Positions 8,089 through 16,770 of a DNA stretch of 45,732 nucleotides are shown one piece after another; the stretch's first letter is position 1, and the number at the start of each line of letters is the position of its first letter. Below the pieces are notes generated by a model that worked only from the letters and a program-made list of their open reading frames with translations, did not search any database and was not told the origin of the DNA. This stretch comes from an uncultured Oscillospiraceae bacterium. GTDB lineage: Bacteria; Bacillota; Clostridia; Oscillospirales; Oscillospiraceae. Made by a program: the position numbers and the translations under genes. The stretch covers positions 1 to 45,732 of the forward strand of contig CAKTIE010000013.1 in the NCBI GenBank assembly GCA_934565655.1. Direction: 5' to 3'.

Positions 8089-9610
8089 CCTCGTCGATCT
8101 CGTGCACCACGTCGATGATGGTGTTGTCACGGTACATCACTACGCCCACGATGCGGTCCTTATAGCGGATGGGCTCGGGTACGCCCACCAGCGCCTCGGC
8201 CCGCTGCTGCAGCTGCTCGATGGTGAACACATGCAGTCCGGCGGCTTCGATCTTTTCCTTCAGGTCGCCGCGGCGGGGATTCACGGCGATGCCCTGCTCC
8301 GTCACCACCACGTCCACCACCTCGCCGGGGGTGACCACGGTGTTGACGTGTCTGACGATGGTGGGGATGCGGCCGCGGGTCAGCGGGGCCACCACCACCG
8401 ACAGACTGGCGCCCTCGGCGGTGTCGGGATGGCCGCCGATCGCGCCGCGGATCACGCCGTCGGAGCCGGTCAGCACATTGACGTTGAAATCCGTGTCGAT
8501 CTCCAGCGCCGACAGGACCACAAAGTCCAGCTGATCCACCGCCGCGCTGATCATGTGGCTGGCATAGTACGTTGCGCCGATCTGGTGGTGGAAGTGGTTG
8601 TTCTTCAGCGACAGCGCCGCGTCCAGATCAAAGCTCTGGACATCCAGCACGCGGTCGATGAGACCCTCCTCATGCATGGCGGCGATCTGGCCGGTGATGC
8701 CGCCCAGGGCGAAGCGGCAGTGGATGCCCTGGTCGATCATCTTCTGCCGCAGGAAGCGGGCGGTGGCCAGTGCCGCGCCGCCGCTGCCCATCTGCATGGA
8801 GAAGCCGTCGTACAGATAGCCGGTGGCCTCGATGACGTTGGCGGCGGTCTTGGCGATCAGCAGCTCCTTGGGATCCTTGGTATAGCGGGTAGCCCCGGAC
8901 ATGATGCCCTTGGGGTCGCCGATGTCGTCGGTCAGCACCACATAGTCCACGTCGTACTCCGGAATGGCCCACGGCGCGTTGGGGTAGGCCACCAGATGAT
9001 TGGTGATGATGATCACATTGTCGGCGTACTTGGCGTCGGTGCGGGCATAGCCCAATGAGCCGCAGGCGATGCCGTCGTCATCGTCCCGGCTGTAGCCGTT
9101 GGCGTTGCCGTAGGGGTCGCAGGAGGGCGCACCCAGAAACGCCACATCGATGTGCAGCTCTCCGCTGCGGATGGCGCTGGCCCGTCCGCCGTGAGAACGG
9201 AACACCACCGGGCAGTCCATGAGACCCCGGGAGACCTCCTCCGCCAGCTCACCCCGCAGACCGGAGGTCTCGATATGGGTGATGACGCCGTTTTTGATGT
9301 GCTGGATCAGAGGCGCGTGAACGGAGGCCAGCGAGGACGCCGCCAGCGTCAGGTTCTTGTACCCCATCTCCGCCAGCTTATCCACCACCATGTTGATGAT
9401 GTGGTCGCCGTTGCGGAAGTGGTGATGGAAGCTGATGGTCATGCCGTCGTGCAGTCCCGTGCGGCGGATGGCTTCCTCCAGCGAGGGGACTACCTTGTTC
9501 TGCTGGTGATACCGCTCACGGAAGGTGGCGGTTTTCTTCTGTCCGGCCCCGGCGAACGCGCCGTGGTTGCTGATCTCGTTGATATGGGGGATCTTATTCA
9601 GTTCTACCAT
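8081..9610 (-). CDS. citF: citrate lyase alpha subunit (citrate:acetyl-ACP transferase)
   Basis: 509 residues, the full usual length. Exchanges the acetyl group on CitD for citrate, forming citryl-ACP, the first half of citrate cleavage. The family signature is clear (GMTISFHHHFRNGDHIINMV, GSGGAALATARFLRQKM, GGITGQIAAMHEEGLIDRVLD and VTEQGIAVNPRR). Start is the ATG at 9610, one base after the citE stop (TAACATG), so it is translated as part of the operon. Confidence 0.96.
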   Translation of the reverse strand: MVELNKIPHINEISNHGAFAGAGQKKTATFRERYHQQNKVVPSLEEAIRRTGLHDGMTISFHHHFRNGDHIINMVVDKLAEMGYKNLTLAASSLASVHAPLIQHIKNGVITHIETSGLRGELAEEVSRGLMDCPVVFRSHGGRASAIRSGELHIDVAFLGAPSCDPYGNANGYSRDDDDGIACGSLGYARTDAKYADNVIIITNHLVAYPNAPWAIPEYDVDYVVLTDDIGDPKGIMSGATRYTKDPKELLIAKTAANVIEATGYLYDGFSMQMGSGGAALATARFLRQKMIDQGIHCRFALGGITGQIAAMHEEGLIDRVLDVQSFDLDAALSLKNNHFHHQIGATYYASHMISAAVDQLDFVVLSALEIDTDFNVNVLTGSDGVIRGAIGGHPDTAEGASLSVVVAPLTRGRIPTIVRHVNTVVTPGEVVDVVVTEQGIAVNPRRGDLKEKIEAAGLHVFTIEQLQQRAEALVGVPEPIRYKDRIVGVVMYRDNTIIDVVHEIDEDA

Positions 9611-9611
9611 G

Positions 9612-10511
9612 TTACAGCTCCTCCACTTCGTCGGCCTTGCTGCCGGCCTCGTACAGCTCCAGCAGGCGCTTGGCACGGGTGACCACAGGCTTGTCGATCA
9701 TCTTGCCGTTGAGACTGGCCACGCCGCTGCCCCGTGCGTTGGCCTCGGCGATGGCCTCCATAATGGCCCGTGCCTTGTTGAGATCCTTCTCGCTGGGCAT
9801 GAACACCTTGTGCAGCGGCTCGATCTGCCGGGGATTGATGACGGATTTACCGTCAAAGCCCAGCTTTTTGATGAGGGTGGCCTCGGCGATGAAGCCCTCC
9901 TCGTCGTTGACGTTGGAGAACACCGTGTCCAGCGCGGCGATACCGGCGGCCCGGGCGGCGTTCAGGATCATGCACCGGGCAAACAGCAGCTCGATGCCGT
10001 CGCTGCGGGTGGTCTTCAGGTCGGTGACGTAGTCCTCCGCGCCCAGCGCGATGCCGATGAGCCGGTCGCTGGCCTTGGCGATCTCCACGGCGTTCAGCAC
10101 GCCGTTGGCGCTCTCGATGGCGGCCATCATGCCGGTGGTGCCCACGGGGATACCGGCTTCCCACTCGATGCGTTCGATCTCCCGTTCACAGTCAATGACA
10201 TCCTGGGCACTGTCGGTCTTGGGCAGGCGCACCACCTGCACACCGGCGCGAACGACGGCCTCCAAGTCCTCAACGCCCAGACCGCTGGAGAGGTCGTTGA
10301 TGCGCACAACCGTCTCCTTTGTGCCAAAATGCAGGGTTTTCAGGGCGTTATACACCAGAAAGCGGGCCGCGTCCTTCTCGGTATAGGCCACGCTATCCTC
10401 CAGATCGAACATGATGGAGTCCGCGCCGTAGATGTGGGCGTCCCGGATCATTCCGGGGTTGTTGCCGGGGACGAACATCATGCTGCGGCGCAAGCGATCC
10501 TTTTTATACAT
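9612..10511 (-). CDS. citE: citrate lyase beta subunit (citryl-ACP lyase)
   Basis: 299 residues. Splits citryl-ACP to acetyl-ACP and oxaloacetate; Mg-dependent TIM-barrel enzyme of the HpcH/HpaI/CitE family. Seen: LRRSMMFVPGNNPGMI at the N-terminus, IMFDLEDSVAYTEKDAAR with the metal-binding acidic residues, VVRIND, and ALGAEDYVTDL. The ATG at 10511 overlaps the end of citD by 8 bp. Length and motifs are normal for the family. Confidence 0.96.
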   Translation of the reverse strand: MYKKDRLRRSMMFVPGNNPGMIRDAHIYGADSIMFDLEDSVAYTEKDAARFLVYNALKTLHFGTKETVVRINDLSSGLGVEDLEAVVRAGVQVVRLPKTDSAQDVIDCEREIERIEWEAGIPVGTTGMMAAIESANGVLNAVEIAKASDRLIGIALGAEDYVTDLKTTRSDGIELLFARCMILNAARAAGIAALDTVFSNVNDEEGFIAEATLIKKLGFDGKSVINPRQIEPLHKVFMPSEKDLNKARAIMEAIAEANARGSGVASLNGKMIDKPVVTRAKRLLELYEAGSKADEVEEL

Positions 10512-10806
10512 CCTGCCGCACCTCCCATGTGTAGTCATGGCACTCCGCCGCACGGGTCAGGGCAGTGGCCACCCGCGCCCGAACGGTGCAGTCCAGCGCG
10601 CCCTTGTCCACGGCGGTGATGAGCGCGTTCTCCACGCTGTAGCTGGCGGCGGTCTCGCGGATAACGGCGATGATCTGCCTGCCGAACTGCTGATAGACGC
10701 TGCTGGTCAGCTCCACCTGCACGCCGCCCTCCTCGGACGGCTCCACGGTGATCATAATGTCGTTGGATTCCATGGTTCCGGCATTGCCGGTGGTGATCAG
10801 TTTCAT
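10504..10806 (-). CDS. citD: citrate lyase acyl carrier protein (gamma subunit)
   Basis: 100 residues. Carries the 2'-(5''-phosphoribosyl)-3'-dephospho-CoA arm on which acetyl and citryl groups ride. The modification site motif AGTMESND is present, with the acceptor Ser at position 14, matching known CitD proteins. Ribosome site AAGGAGG lies before the ATG at 10806, 11 bp after the icd stop. Confidence 0.93.
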   Translation of the reverse strand: MKLITTGNAGTMESNDIMITVEPSEEGGVQVELTSSVYQQFGRQIIAVIRETAASYSVENALITAVDKGALDCTVRARVATALTRAAECHDYTWEVRQDV

Positions 10807-10817
10807 AGATGGCCTCC

Positions 10818-12032
10818 TTACAGCGCGGCTTCCAGATTCTGACGGATGGCGGCGATAAACTGGGCGGAGGTGACGGGATGGGCCTGGAAGCCCTCGTCCA
10901 CCAGACCGGCCAGATCCTTGGTCATGGTACCCTGATTCAGCGTGGCGAAGCAGGCGGCTTCCAGCTTGTCGGCAAAGGCGGCCAGATCGGCAAGGCCGTC
11001 CAGCTGACCCCGCTTGCGCAGGGCGCCTGTCCACGCGAAGATGGTGGCCATGGGGTTGGTGGAGGTCTCCTCGCCCTTCAGGTGCTTGTAGTAGTGGCGG
11101 GTCACGGTGCCGTGAGCGGCCTCGTACTCCGTTACGCCGTCGGGAGACACCAGCACGGAGGTCATCATGGCAAGGCTGCCGAAGGCGGTGGAGATCATGT
11201 CGCTCATCACGTCGCCGTCGTAGTTCTTCAGCGCCCAGATGAAGCCGCCCTTGGAGCGGATCACGCGGGCCACGGCGTCGTCGATGAGGGTGTAGAAGTA
11301 GGTGATGCCCAGCTCGGCAAACTTTTCCTTGTAGTTCTGCTCGTACTCCTCCTCGAAGATGCGCTTGAACTCGCCGTCGTACACCTTGGAGATGGTGTCC
11401 TTGGTGGAGAACCACAGATCCTGTTTGTTGGCCATGGCGTACTGGAAGCAGCTTCTGGCAAAGGCGCGGATGCTCTTTTCCGTGTTGTGCTGGCCCTGCC
11501 ATACGGCGGGCCCCTTCACGGTCTGGACGGTCAGGGTCTTTTCCGCGCCGCTCTCACCCTTGAAGGTCAGCGTGGCGGTGCCCGGCTCGTCGGTGACCAT
11601 ATCCACGGCCTTATACATGTCGCCGTAGGCGTGACGGGCCACGGTGATGGGCTTTTCCCAGTTCTTCACCACAGGGTGGATAAAGGGCACCACGATGGGG
11701 GCGCGGAAGGCGGTGCCGTCCAGATAGGCGCGGATGGTGCCGTTGGGGCTTTTCCACATCTCGGTCAGCTGGGGATATTCCTCCATGCGCTGTTTGTTGG
11801 GGGTGATGGTGGCGCACTTGACGGCCACGCCCAGACGCTGTGTCGCCTTGGCGGCATCCACGGTCACCTGATCTTTGGTCTCGTTGCGGTGCAGCAGGCC
11901 CAGATCGTAATACTCGGTTTTCAGATCCACAAAGGGCAGGATCAGCTCGTCCTTGATCATCTGCCACAGCACGCGGGTCATTTCGTCGCCGTCCATCTCC
12001 ACCAGCGGCGTTGTCATTTTGATCTTATCCAT
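10818..12032 (-). CDS. icd: isocitrate dehydrogenase (probably NADP-dependent, eukaryote-like type)
   Basis: 404 residues. Oxidatively decarboxylates isocitrate to 2-oxoglutarate. The sequence (VEMDGDEMTRVLWQMIKDE, FMP-equivalent CATITPNKQRMEEY, KSPNGTIRAYLDGTAFR, AAHGTVTRHY and TNPMATIFAWTGAL) belongs to the homodimeric subfamily common in eukaryotes and some bacteria rather than the E. coli type; cofactor NADP is inferred from that subfamily. The ATG at 12032 has AAAGGA upstream. It stands between the aconitase-type gene and the citrate lyase genes, so the operon joins the citrate-to-2-oxoglutarate branch with citrate cleavage. Confidence 0.94.
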   Translation of the reverse strand: MDKIKMTTPLVEMDGDEMTRVLWQMIKDELILPFVDLKTEYYDLGLLHRNETKDQVTVDAAKATQRLGVAVKCATITPNKQRMEEYPQLTEMWKSPNGTIRAYLDGTAFRAPIVVPFIHPVVKNWEKPITVARHAYGDMYKAVDMVTDEPGTATLTFKGESGAEKTLTVQTVKGPAVWQGQHNTEKSIRAFARSCFQYAMANKQDLWFSTKDTISKVYDGEFKRIFEEEYEQNYKEKFAELGITYFYTLIDDAVARVIRSKGGFIWALKNYDGDVMSDMISTAFGSLAMMTSVLVSPDGVTEYEAAHGTVTRHYYKHLKGEETSTNPMATIFAWTGALRKRGQLDGLADLAAFADKLEAACFATLNQGTMTKDLAGLVDEGFQAHPVTSAQFIAAIRQNLEAAL

Positions 12033-12074
12033 AGTGCGTCCTTTCATATGTGTGTTGTTGTCTGGTAAGGGCAT

Positions 12075-12182
12075 CAAAGCCTCCCCTGTGTAAGGGGAGG
12101 TGGCGCGAAGCGCCGGAGGGGTTGTCGGACAATCCCCCAGTCACCTTCGGTGACAGCCCCCTTTACACAAGGGGACCTTTGG
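12075..12182. repeat. palindromic interspersed repeat, copy 1
   Basis: About 108 bp, begins CAAAGCCTCCCCTGTGTAAG and ends in the near-complement ACACAAGGGGACCTTTGG. Contains inner hairpins (GGCGCGAAGCGCC and GTCACCTTCGGTGAC). Same family as 23493-23625 and 37126-37249. It lies between acn and icd and may lower read-through or stabilise one mRNA end. Confidence 0.85.
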
Positions 12183-12204
12183 AACCGCCGCATAAATCAT
12201 CTTT

Positions 12205-14442
12205 TCAGATCCGCTTGGCGTAATAGTTCATCAAACAGCCGTCCAGCAGGATCTCCTTCTCATCCGCCGTCAGGCCCCGGACGTGCAGCAGCAGGTCGTG
12301 GACGCTGCCGTCCCGACGGATCACCTTGGCGGGGATATCCTCGCTGCCCTCCTCAATGGCCTTGCGGATGGCGGGCACGAACACGCAGTCGCCGGGCTCG
12401 TAGTCAAAGGCCGCGTCCCTGTCCAGCGTGAAGGGCAGGATGCCCCAGTTGATGCAGTTGCTGCGATAGCGCTTGGTGGCGAATTCGTAGCAGATGTTGG
12501 CGAAGCCGCCCAGCACCTTCTGGCAGGAGGCCGCCTGCTCGCGGGCGGAGCCGTCGCCGGGCTTGTTGGCGAATACGCAGGAGCCGAACTGGGTGTTGGC
12601 GGCCAGCGCTCTGGCGTCGCCCACCTTGCCCAGCACCTCCAGAATGTGGGCGGGCACGTCGCCGGCGCGGCGCTGTGCCTCCTGGGCCGCCACCTCCTTG
12701 GCGTGGGGGACGTACTCCGGCACCCGGCGGCTGAGGGTGAACTCCGCCAGACGCAGGGGGTTGGAGCGGTAGGAGGAGGTCTCGCCGGAGGGGATCAGCT
12801 CGTCGGTGGTGGTAACGGGATCGTGGATCACCGCCGCCAGCTCCACCAGCAGATTCTCGGTGAGATCGTACATCTTGGGCCAGTCGGTGATGTTGGGGCC
12901 CATCACCAGCTCCACGCTGGGATCGGCCTTGCCGAAGCCGTAGTACAGGCGGTTGTCGTACACGGACTTGTCGAAGTGATATTCCCGGCGCACCGGCTCA
13001 TAGTCTATATCGGTTGCGGCGGTGATGCGGCCGCCGTTGGCGGCTGTGGCGGCGATGGAACGGGAGTCCATCAGGCACACGGCGGCAAACTGGCCCTCGC
13101 CGGGCTTGGAGCCCTCCCGGTTGGGGAAGTTACGGGTGGTGTGCCGCAGGCTCAGACCGTTGTTGGCAGGCACGTCGCCCGCGCCGAAGCAGGGGCCGCA
13201 GAAGCTGGGCTTGATGACCGCGCCGGTCTGCAGCAGGTCGGCGGTGACGCCGTCGCGGGTCAGCTCCAGAGAGACCGGCACGGAGGTGGGGTACACGTCG
13301 AAGGTGAAGGCGCCGTTGCCGGTGCTGCCGCCCCGGATAATGTCCGCCGCCTCGGTGATGTTGTCGAACAAGCCGCCTGCGCAGCCTGCGATCACGCCCT
13401 GATCGGCCCATACGCCGCCGTCATGGATCTTGTCGGTGAGATGGGGATGGGCCTTGGGGAAGCGTTTGGCGGCATCGGCCTCCACCTTGGCCAGCAGCTC
13501 CTCGGCGTTCTCCAGAAACTCATGGATGGTCCAGGCGTTGGAGGGATGGAAGGGCAGGGCGATCATGGACTCCACCTTGCTCAGATCAATGGTGATCATC
13601 CGGTCATAGTAGGCGGTGTCCGCCGGGTGCAGCGGCGCGTAATCCCCGGCGCGCTGATGGGCGGCGTAGAAGCCTTGGGTCTCCTCGTCCGTCTCCCAGA
13701 TGGAGGAGAGGCAGGTGGTCTCGGTGGTCATCACGTCGATGCCGTTGCGGAAGTCGATGGGCAGCTCTTTGATGCCGGGGCCGACGAACTCCAGCACCTT
13801 ATTGTTGACGAAGCCGCTCTCGAAGGTGGCCTTCACCAGCGCGATGGCCACGTCGTGGGGGCCGATGCCCCGGCGGGGCTTGCCGGTGAGGTATACCATG
13901 ACCACCTCCGGCATGGGAGCGTCCCAGGTGTTTTTCAGCAGCTGCTTGGCCAGCTCCGGGCCGCCCTCGCCCACGGCCATGGTGCCCAGCGCACCATAGC
14001 GGGTGTGGGAGTCGGAGCCCAGGATCATGGCACCGCACTTTGCCATCTGCTCGCGGGCGTAGGAGTGAATGACGCTCTGGTTGGCGGGAACGTAGATGCC
14101 GCCGTACTTCTTGGCGGCGGACAGGCCGAACACATGGTCATCCTCGTTGATGGTGCCGCCCACGGCGCACAGGCTGTTGTGACAGTTGGTCAGCGCGTAG
14201 GGGATGGGGAACTCCTTCATGCCGCTGGCGCGGGCCTGCTGGATGATGCCCACATAGGTGATGTCGTGGGACACCATGGCGTCAAACCGGATCTGAAGCT
14301 TCCCGGGATCGCCGGATACGTTGTGGGCCTGCAGGATGCGCCATGCCATGGTGCCTTGGCGTGCCTCTGCCTGAGGAACAGACGCGCTCTCACAGGGGAC
14401 ACCATTTACCAGATACATGCCGTGATCAATCAGTTGGATCAT
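12205..14442 (-). CDS. aconitase-family hydratase (probable aconitate hydratase)
   Basis: 745 residues, first gene of the leftward citrate operon. Belongs to the [4Fe-4S] aconitase superfamily: GSDSHTRYGALGTMAVGEGG, VIAGCAGG and SFCGPCFGAGD supply the cluster-binding cysteines, and the C-terminal swivel domain has YRSNCINWG. It resembles the shorter YbhJ-like branch (about 750 residues) more than the 890-residue AcnA. Expected reaction: citrate to isocitrate via cis-aconitate; the placement directly before icd supports this, but substrate is not proven by sequence. The ATG at 14442 has AAGGAGG 9 bp upstream. Confidence 0.88.
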   Translation of the reverse strand: MIQLIDHGMYLVNGVPCESASVPQAEARQGTMAWRILQAHNVSGDPGKLQIRFDAMVSHDITYVGIIQQARASGMKEFPIPYALTNCHNSLCAVGGTINEDDHVFGLSAAKKYGGIYVPANQSVIHSYAREQMAKCGAMILGSDSHTRYGALGTMAVGEGGPELAKQLLKNTWDAPMPEVVMVYLTGKPRRGIGPHDVAIALVKATFESGFVNNKVLEFVGPGIKELPIDFRNGIDVMTTETTCLSSIWETDEETQGFYAAHQRAGDYAPLHPADTAYYDRMITIDLSKVESMIALPFHPSNAWTIHEFLENAEELLAKVEADAAKRFPKAHPHLTDKIHDGGVWADQGVIAGCAGGLFDNITEAADIIRGGSTGNGAFTFDVYPTSVPVSLELTRDGVTADLLQTGAVIKPSFCGPCFGAGDVPANNGLSLRHTTRNFPNREGSKPGEGQFAAVCLMDSRSIAATAANGGRITAATDIDYEPVRREYHFDKSVYDNRLYYGFGKADPSVELVMGPNITDWPKMYDLTENLLVELAAVIHDPVTTTDELIPSGETSSYRSNPLRLAEFTLSRRVPEYVPHAKEVAAQEAQRRAGDVPAHILEVLGKVGDARALAANTQFGSCVFANKPGDGSAREQAASCQKVLGGFANICYEFATKRYRSNCINWGILPFTLDRDAAFDYEPGDCVFVPAIRKAIEEGSEDIPAKVIRRDGSVHDLLLHVRGLTADEKEILLDGCLMNYYAKRI

Positions 14443-14489
14443 ACGGAATAACCTCCTTGGGTCGGATTCTTATATGTACTCATGTCCCT

Positions 14490-14519
14490 ATTGTAAACGC
14501 AGCGGCGGCCAGTTGTAAA
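14490..14519 (-). promoter_or_regulatory. promoter of the acn-icd-cit operon
   Basis: On the minus strand TTTACA (14519-14514), an 18-bp spacer and TACAAT (14495-14490), five of six matches in each box. Leaves a leader of about 40 nt before the first gene. Confidence 0.6.
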
Positions 14520-14668
14520 CTGGTTTTTGCCCAAAAATGGGGCGGAAAACACATTTCTCTCTTTTGACGGATTTGCTGCGAAAACGCATCGGAATATGCA
14601 TGCGCATGCAAGTTGGCTGTCATTTTGAGGAGGCAAAGACGCGATGCAGCGGCGCGGCACGGCGTAAA

Positions 14669-14697
14669 ATGCAGTCTCTTCGGCAGAGGGACTGCAT
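14669..14697. other. hairpin in the divergent intergenic region
   Basis: ATGCAGTC pairs with GACTGCAT (8 bp, extendable by TCT/AGA across a bulge). A second hairpin, GCCGCC-loop-GGCGGC, sits at 14732-14748. These lie in the 490-bp gap between the citrate and hydrogenase operons, which holds no convincing gene. They could belong to a small RNA or a long leader; nothing decides it. Confidence 0.35.
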
Positions 14698-14821
14698 CCA
14701 CTTTTTGGCAAAGTGCACAAAGGCCCGGATAGCCGCCGGAAGGGCGGCGGAAGAAGCGGCGAAAAAAGCAGGGATCGTTTAAAACTTATCATCATAACGG
14801 GGCAAAGTTTCTTTTAAGTAA

Positions 14822-14841
14822 ATTATTGTTGATTATTGTTG
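14822..14841. repeat. tandem 10-bp direct repeat upstream of the hydrogenase operon
   Basis: ATTATTGTTG occurs twice head to tail, about 95 bp before the first hydrogenase gene and before a weak extended -10 (TGATAATAT near 14871). Possible binding site for a redox or other regulator; it does not match the Rex consensus well. Confidence 0.4.
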
Positions 14842-14934
14842 ACGAATAAGAGATTTTGTGCCATACTGTCTGATAATATACCGCCCTATATCCATTTTCG
14901 GAAAGGGCGTCAGCAAGTGAAAGGAGTGACCACC

Positions 14935-16770
14935 TTGAGCAGACTCGACATCAAGACTCCCAGCAAAGCGCAGACTGTGGTGGATAACCTCTACCGTGAC
15001 GTAGAGCGCCGTATCGCGGCGTCGCCTCCCGGTCTGTGTCCTGTGGATATGTCGCTGACCTTCCTCCAGCTGTGCCATGCCCAGACCTGCGGCAAGTGCG
15101 TACCCTGCCGTATCGGCTTGGGACAGCTGACCAAGCTGATCGAAATGGTGCTGGACGGTCAGGCGGACATGTCCACCCTGGCCATCATCGAAAAGACGGC
15201 CCGCAGCATCGTCAACACCGCCGACTGTGCCATCGGCCGTGACGCCGCCCGCCTGGTGGTGGACGGCCTGGAGGGCTTCCGGGACGATTATATCGAGCAT
15301 ATCGAGCATCACCGATGTCTGGCAAGCCTTGCCCTGCCGGTGCCCTGCGTGGCCCTGTGTCCGGCGGGCGTGGACGTGCCCGGCTATATGGCGCTGGTGG
15401 GCGAGGGCCGCTGCGCCGACGCGGTGCGCCTGATCCGCAAGGACAACCCCATGCCCACCGCCTGCGCCTATATCTGCGAGCATCCCTGCGAGGCCCGGTG
15501 CCGCCGCGACATGATCGACGCGCCCCTGAACATCCGGGGACTGAAGCGCTATGCCGTGGATCACGCGGGCGACGTGCCCCAGCCGGAATGCGCACCCTCC
15601 ACGGGAAAGACCGTGGCCGTCATCGGCGGCGGCCCCAGTGGTCTCAGCTGCGCCTACTATCTGGCGCTGATGGGCCACAAGGTGGTCATTTTCGAGGAGC
15701 GCCGTCAGCTGGGCGGCATGCTGCGCTACGGCATCCCCAACTACCGCTTCCCCCGGGAAAAGCTGGATGCGGAGATCAACTCCATCCTGTCTCTGGGCAT
15801 CGAGGCCCATACCGACGTGACCGTGGGCAAGGATATTACCTTCGAGCAGCTGCAGCAGGAGTATGACTGCCTGTATATCGCCATCGGCGCCCATCAGGGC
15901 AAGGGCGCGGGCATCCCCGGCGAGCACAGCAAAAACGTCATGTCCGCCGTAGAGATGCTGCGGGGCATCGGTGACGGCGACATGCCGGACTTCACCGGCA
16001 AGCATGTGGTGGTCATCGGCGGCGGCAACGTGGCCATGGACGTGACCCGCAGCTCCATCCGCCTTGGCGCGGACAAGGTCACCTGTGTGTACCGCCGCCG
16101 CATCGAGGATATGACGGCGCTGCCGGACGAGGTCACCGGCGCCATGGCCGAGGGCGCGGAAATACTGACCCTGATGGCGCCTGTCCGCATCGAGGCCAAC
16201 GAGAATGACGAGGCCGTGGCCCTCTGGGTACAGCCCCAGATCCCCGGCGAGACCGACAAATCCGGCCGTCCCCGGCCGGAGAAGGCCGACCTGCCGGAGC
16301 TGCGCATCGACGCGGACATCATCGTGGTGGCCATCGGACAGGGCATCGAGATCGCCGGGTTCGAGCAGTCCGGCGTCCCCATCAAGCGGGGCACCTTCGT
16401 GGCGGCCAGCTCCAGCCAGGTGGGCAACATGAACAACGTGTTCGCCGGCGGCGACTGTGTTACCGGCCCGGCCAGCGCCATCCGCGCCATTGCCGCCGGT
16501 AAGGTGGCGGCGGCCAACATCGACGAGCATCTGGGCTTCCACCATGATATTACCGTGGAGCTCGACATCCCGGCGCCCAAGCTGAACAACTCGCCTCCCC
16601 ACGGACGCATCAACACCACCGAGCGGGAGGCCGCGGAACGGAAGAACGACTTTGAGGATATCGAATGTGGCCTGACCTGCGAAGGCGCCTGCACCGAAGC
16701 GGCACGCTGCCTGCGCTGCGACCACTACGGTTACGGGATTTTCAGAGGAGGTCGAAACAGCAAATGGTAA
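14935..16770 (+). CDS. NuoF-type [4Fe-4S] / GltD-like flavoprotein, hydrogenase partner
   Basis: 611 residues. Residues 1-110 resemble the C-terminal iron-sulfur domain of NuoF (TCGKCVPCRIG with C52, C55, C58, and C98). The middle is a glutamate-synthase-small-subunit-like oxidoreductase: cysteines CVALCPAG and CEHPCEARC for [4Fe-4S] clusters, an FAD motif VIGGGPSGLSCAYYL and an NAD(P) motif VVIGGGNVAMD. The C-terminus adds another cysteine cluster (CGLTCEGACTEAARCLRC). It likely passes electrons between NAD(P)H and the [FeFe] hydrogenase encoded next (7-bp overlap). Similar GltD-like proteins accompany group A2 hydrogenases. The TTG at 14935 is chosen because AAGGAG lies 9 nt upstream; in-frame GTGs at 14917 and 14926 are alternatives. 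Confidence 0.88.
   Translation: MSRLDIKTPSKAQTVVDNLYRDVERRIAASPPGLCPVDMSLTFLQLCHAQTCGKCVPCRIGLGQLTKLIEMVLDGQADMSTLAIIEKTARSIVNTADCAIGRDAARLVVDGLEGFRDDYIEHIEHHRCLASLALPVPCVALCPAGVDVPGYMALVGEGRCADAVRLIRKDNPMPTACAYICEHPCEARCRRDMIDAPLNIRGLKRYAVDHAGDVPQPECAPSTGKTVAVIGGGPSGLSCAYYLALMGHKVVIFEERRQLGGMLRYGIPNYRFPREKLDAEINSILSLGIEAHTDVTVGKDITFEQLQQEYDCLYIAIGAHQGKGAGIPGEHSKNVMSAVEMLRGIGDGDMPDFTGKHVVVIGGGNVAMDVTRSSIRLGADKVTCVYRRRIEDMTALPDEVTGAMAEGAEILTLMAPVRIEANENDEAVALWVQPQIPGETDKSGRPRPEKADLPELRIDADIIVVAIGQGIEIAGFEQSGVPIKRGTFVAASSSQVGNMNNVFAGGDCVTGPASAIRAIAAGKVAAANIDEHLGFHHDITVELDIPAPKLNNSPPHGRINTTEREAAERKNDFEDIECGLTCEGACTEAARCLRCDHYGYGIFRGGRNSKW

Noticed and set aside
12075..12182. CRISPR array at the short palindromic repeats
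   Set aside because: Copies are single, far apart, with no regular spacers and no cas genes in the window.
12283..14451. Very long open frames antisense to acn, icd, citF, pheT and metNQ
   Set aside because: GC-rich coding DNA leaves the antisense frame open by codon bias. Their translations are low-complexity (Gly/Ala/His/Val/Gln-rich), have no ribosome sites, and overlap clearly recognised genes completely.
14822..14841. Rex-binding site before the hydrogenase operon
   Set aside because: The element is a direct repeat, not the inverted TTGTTAA-type palindrome expected for Rex.
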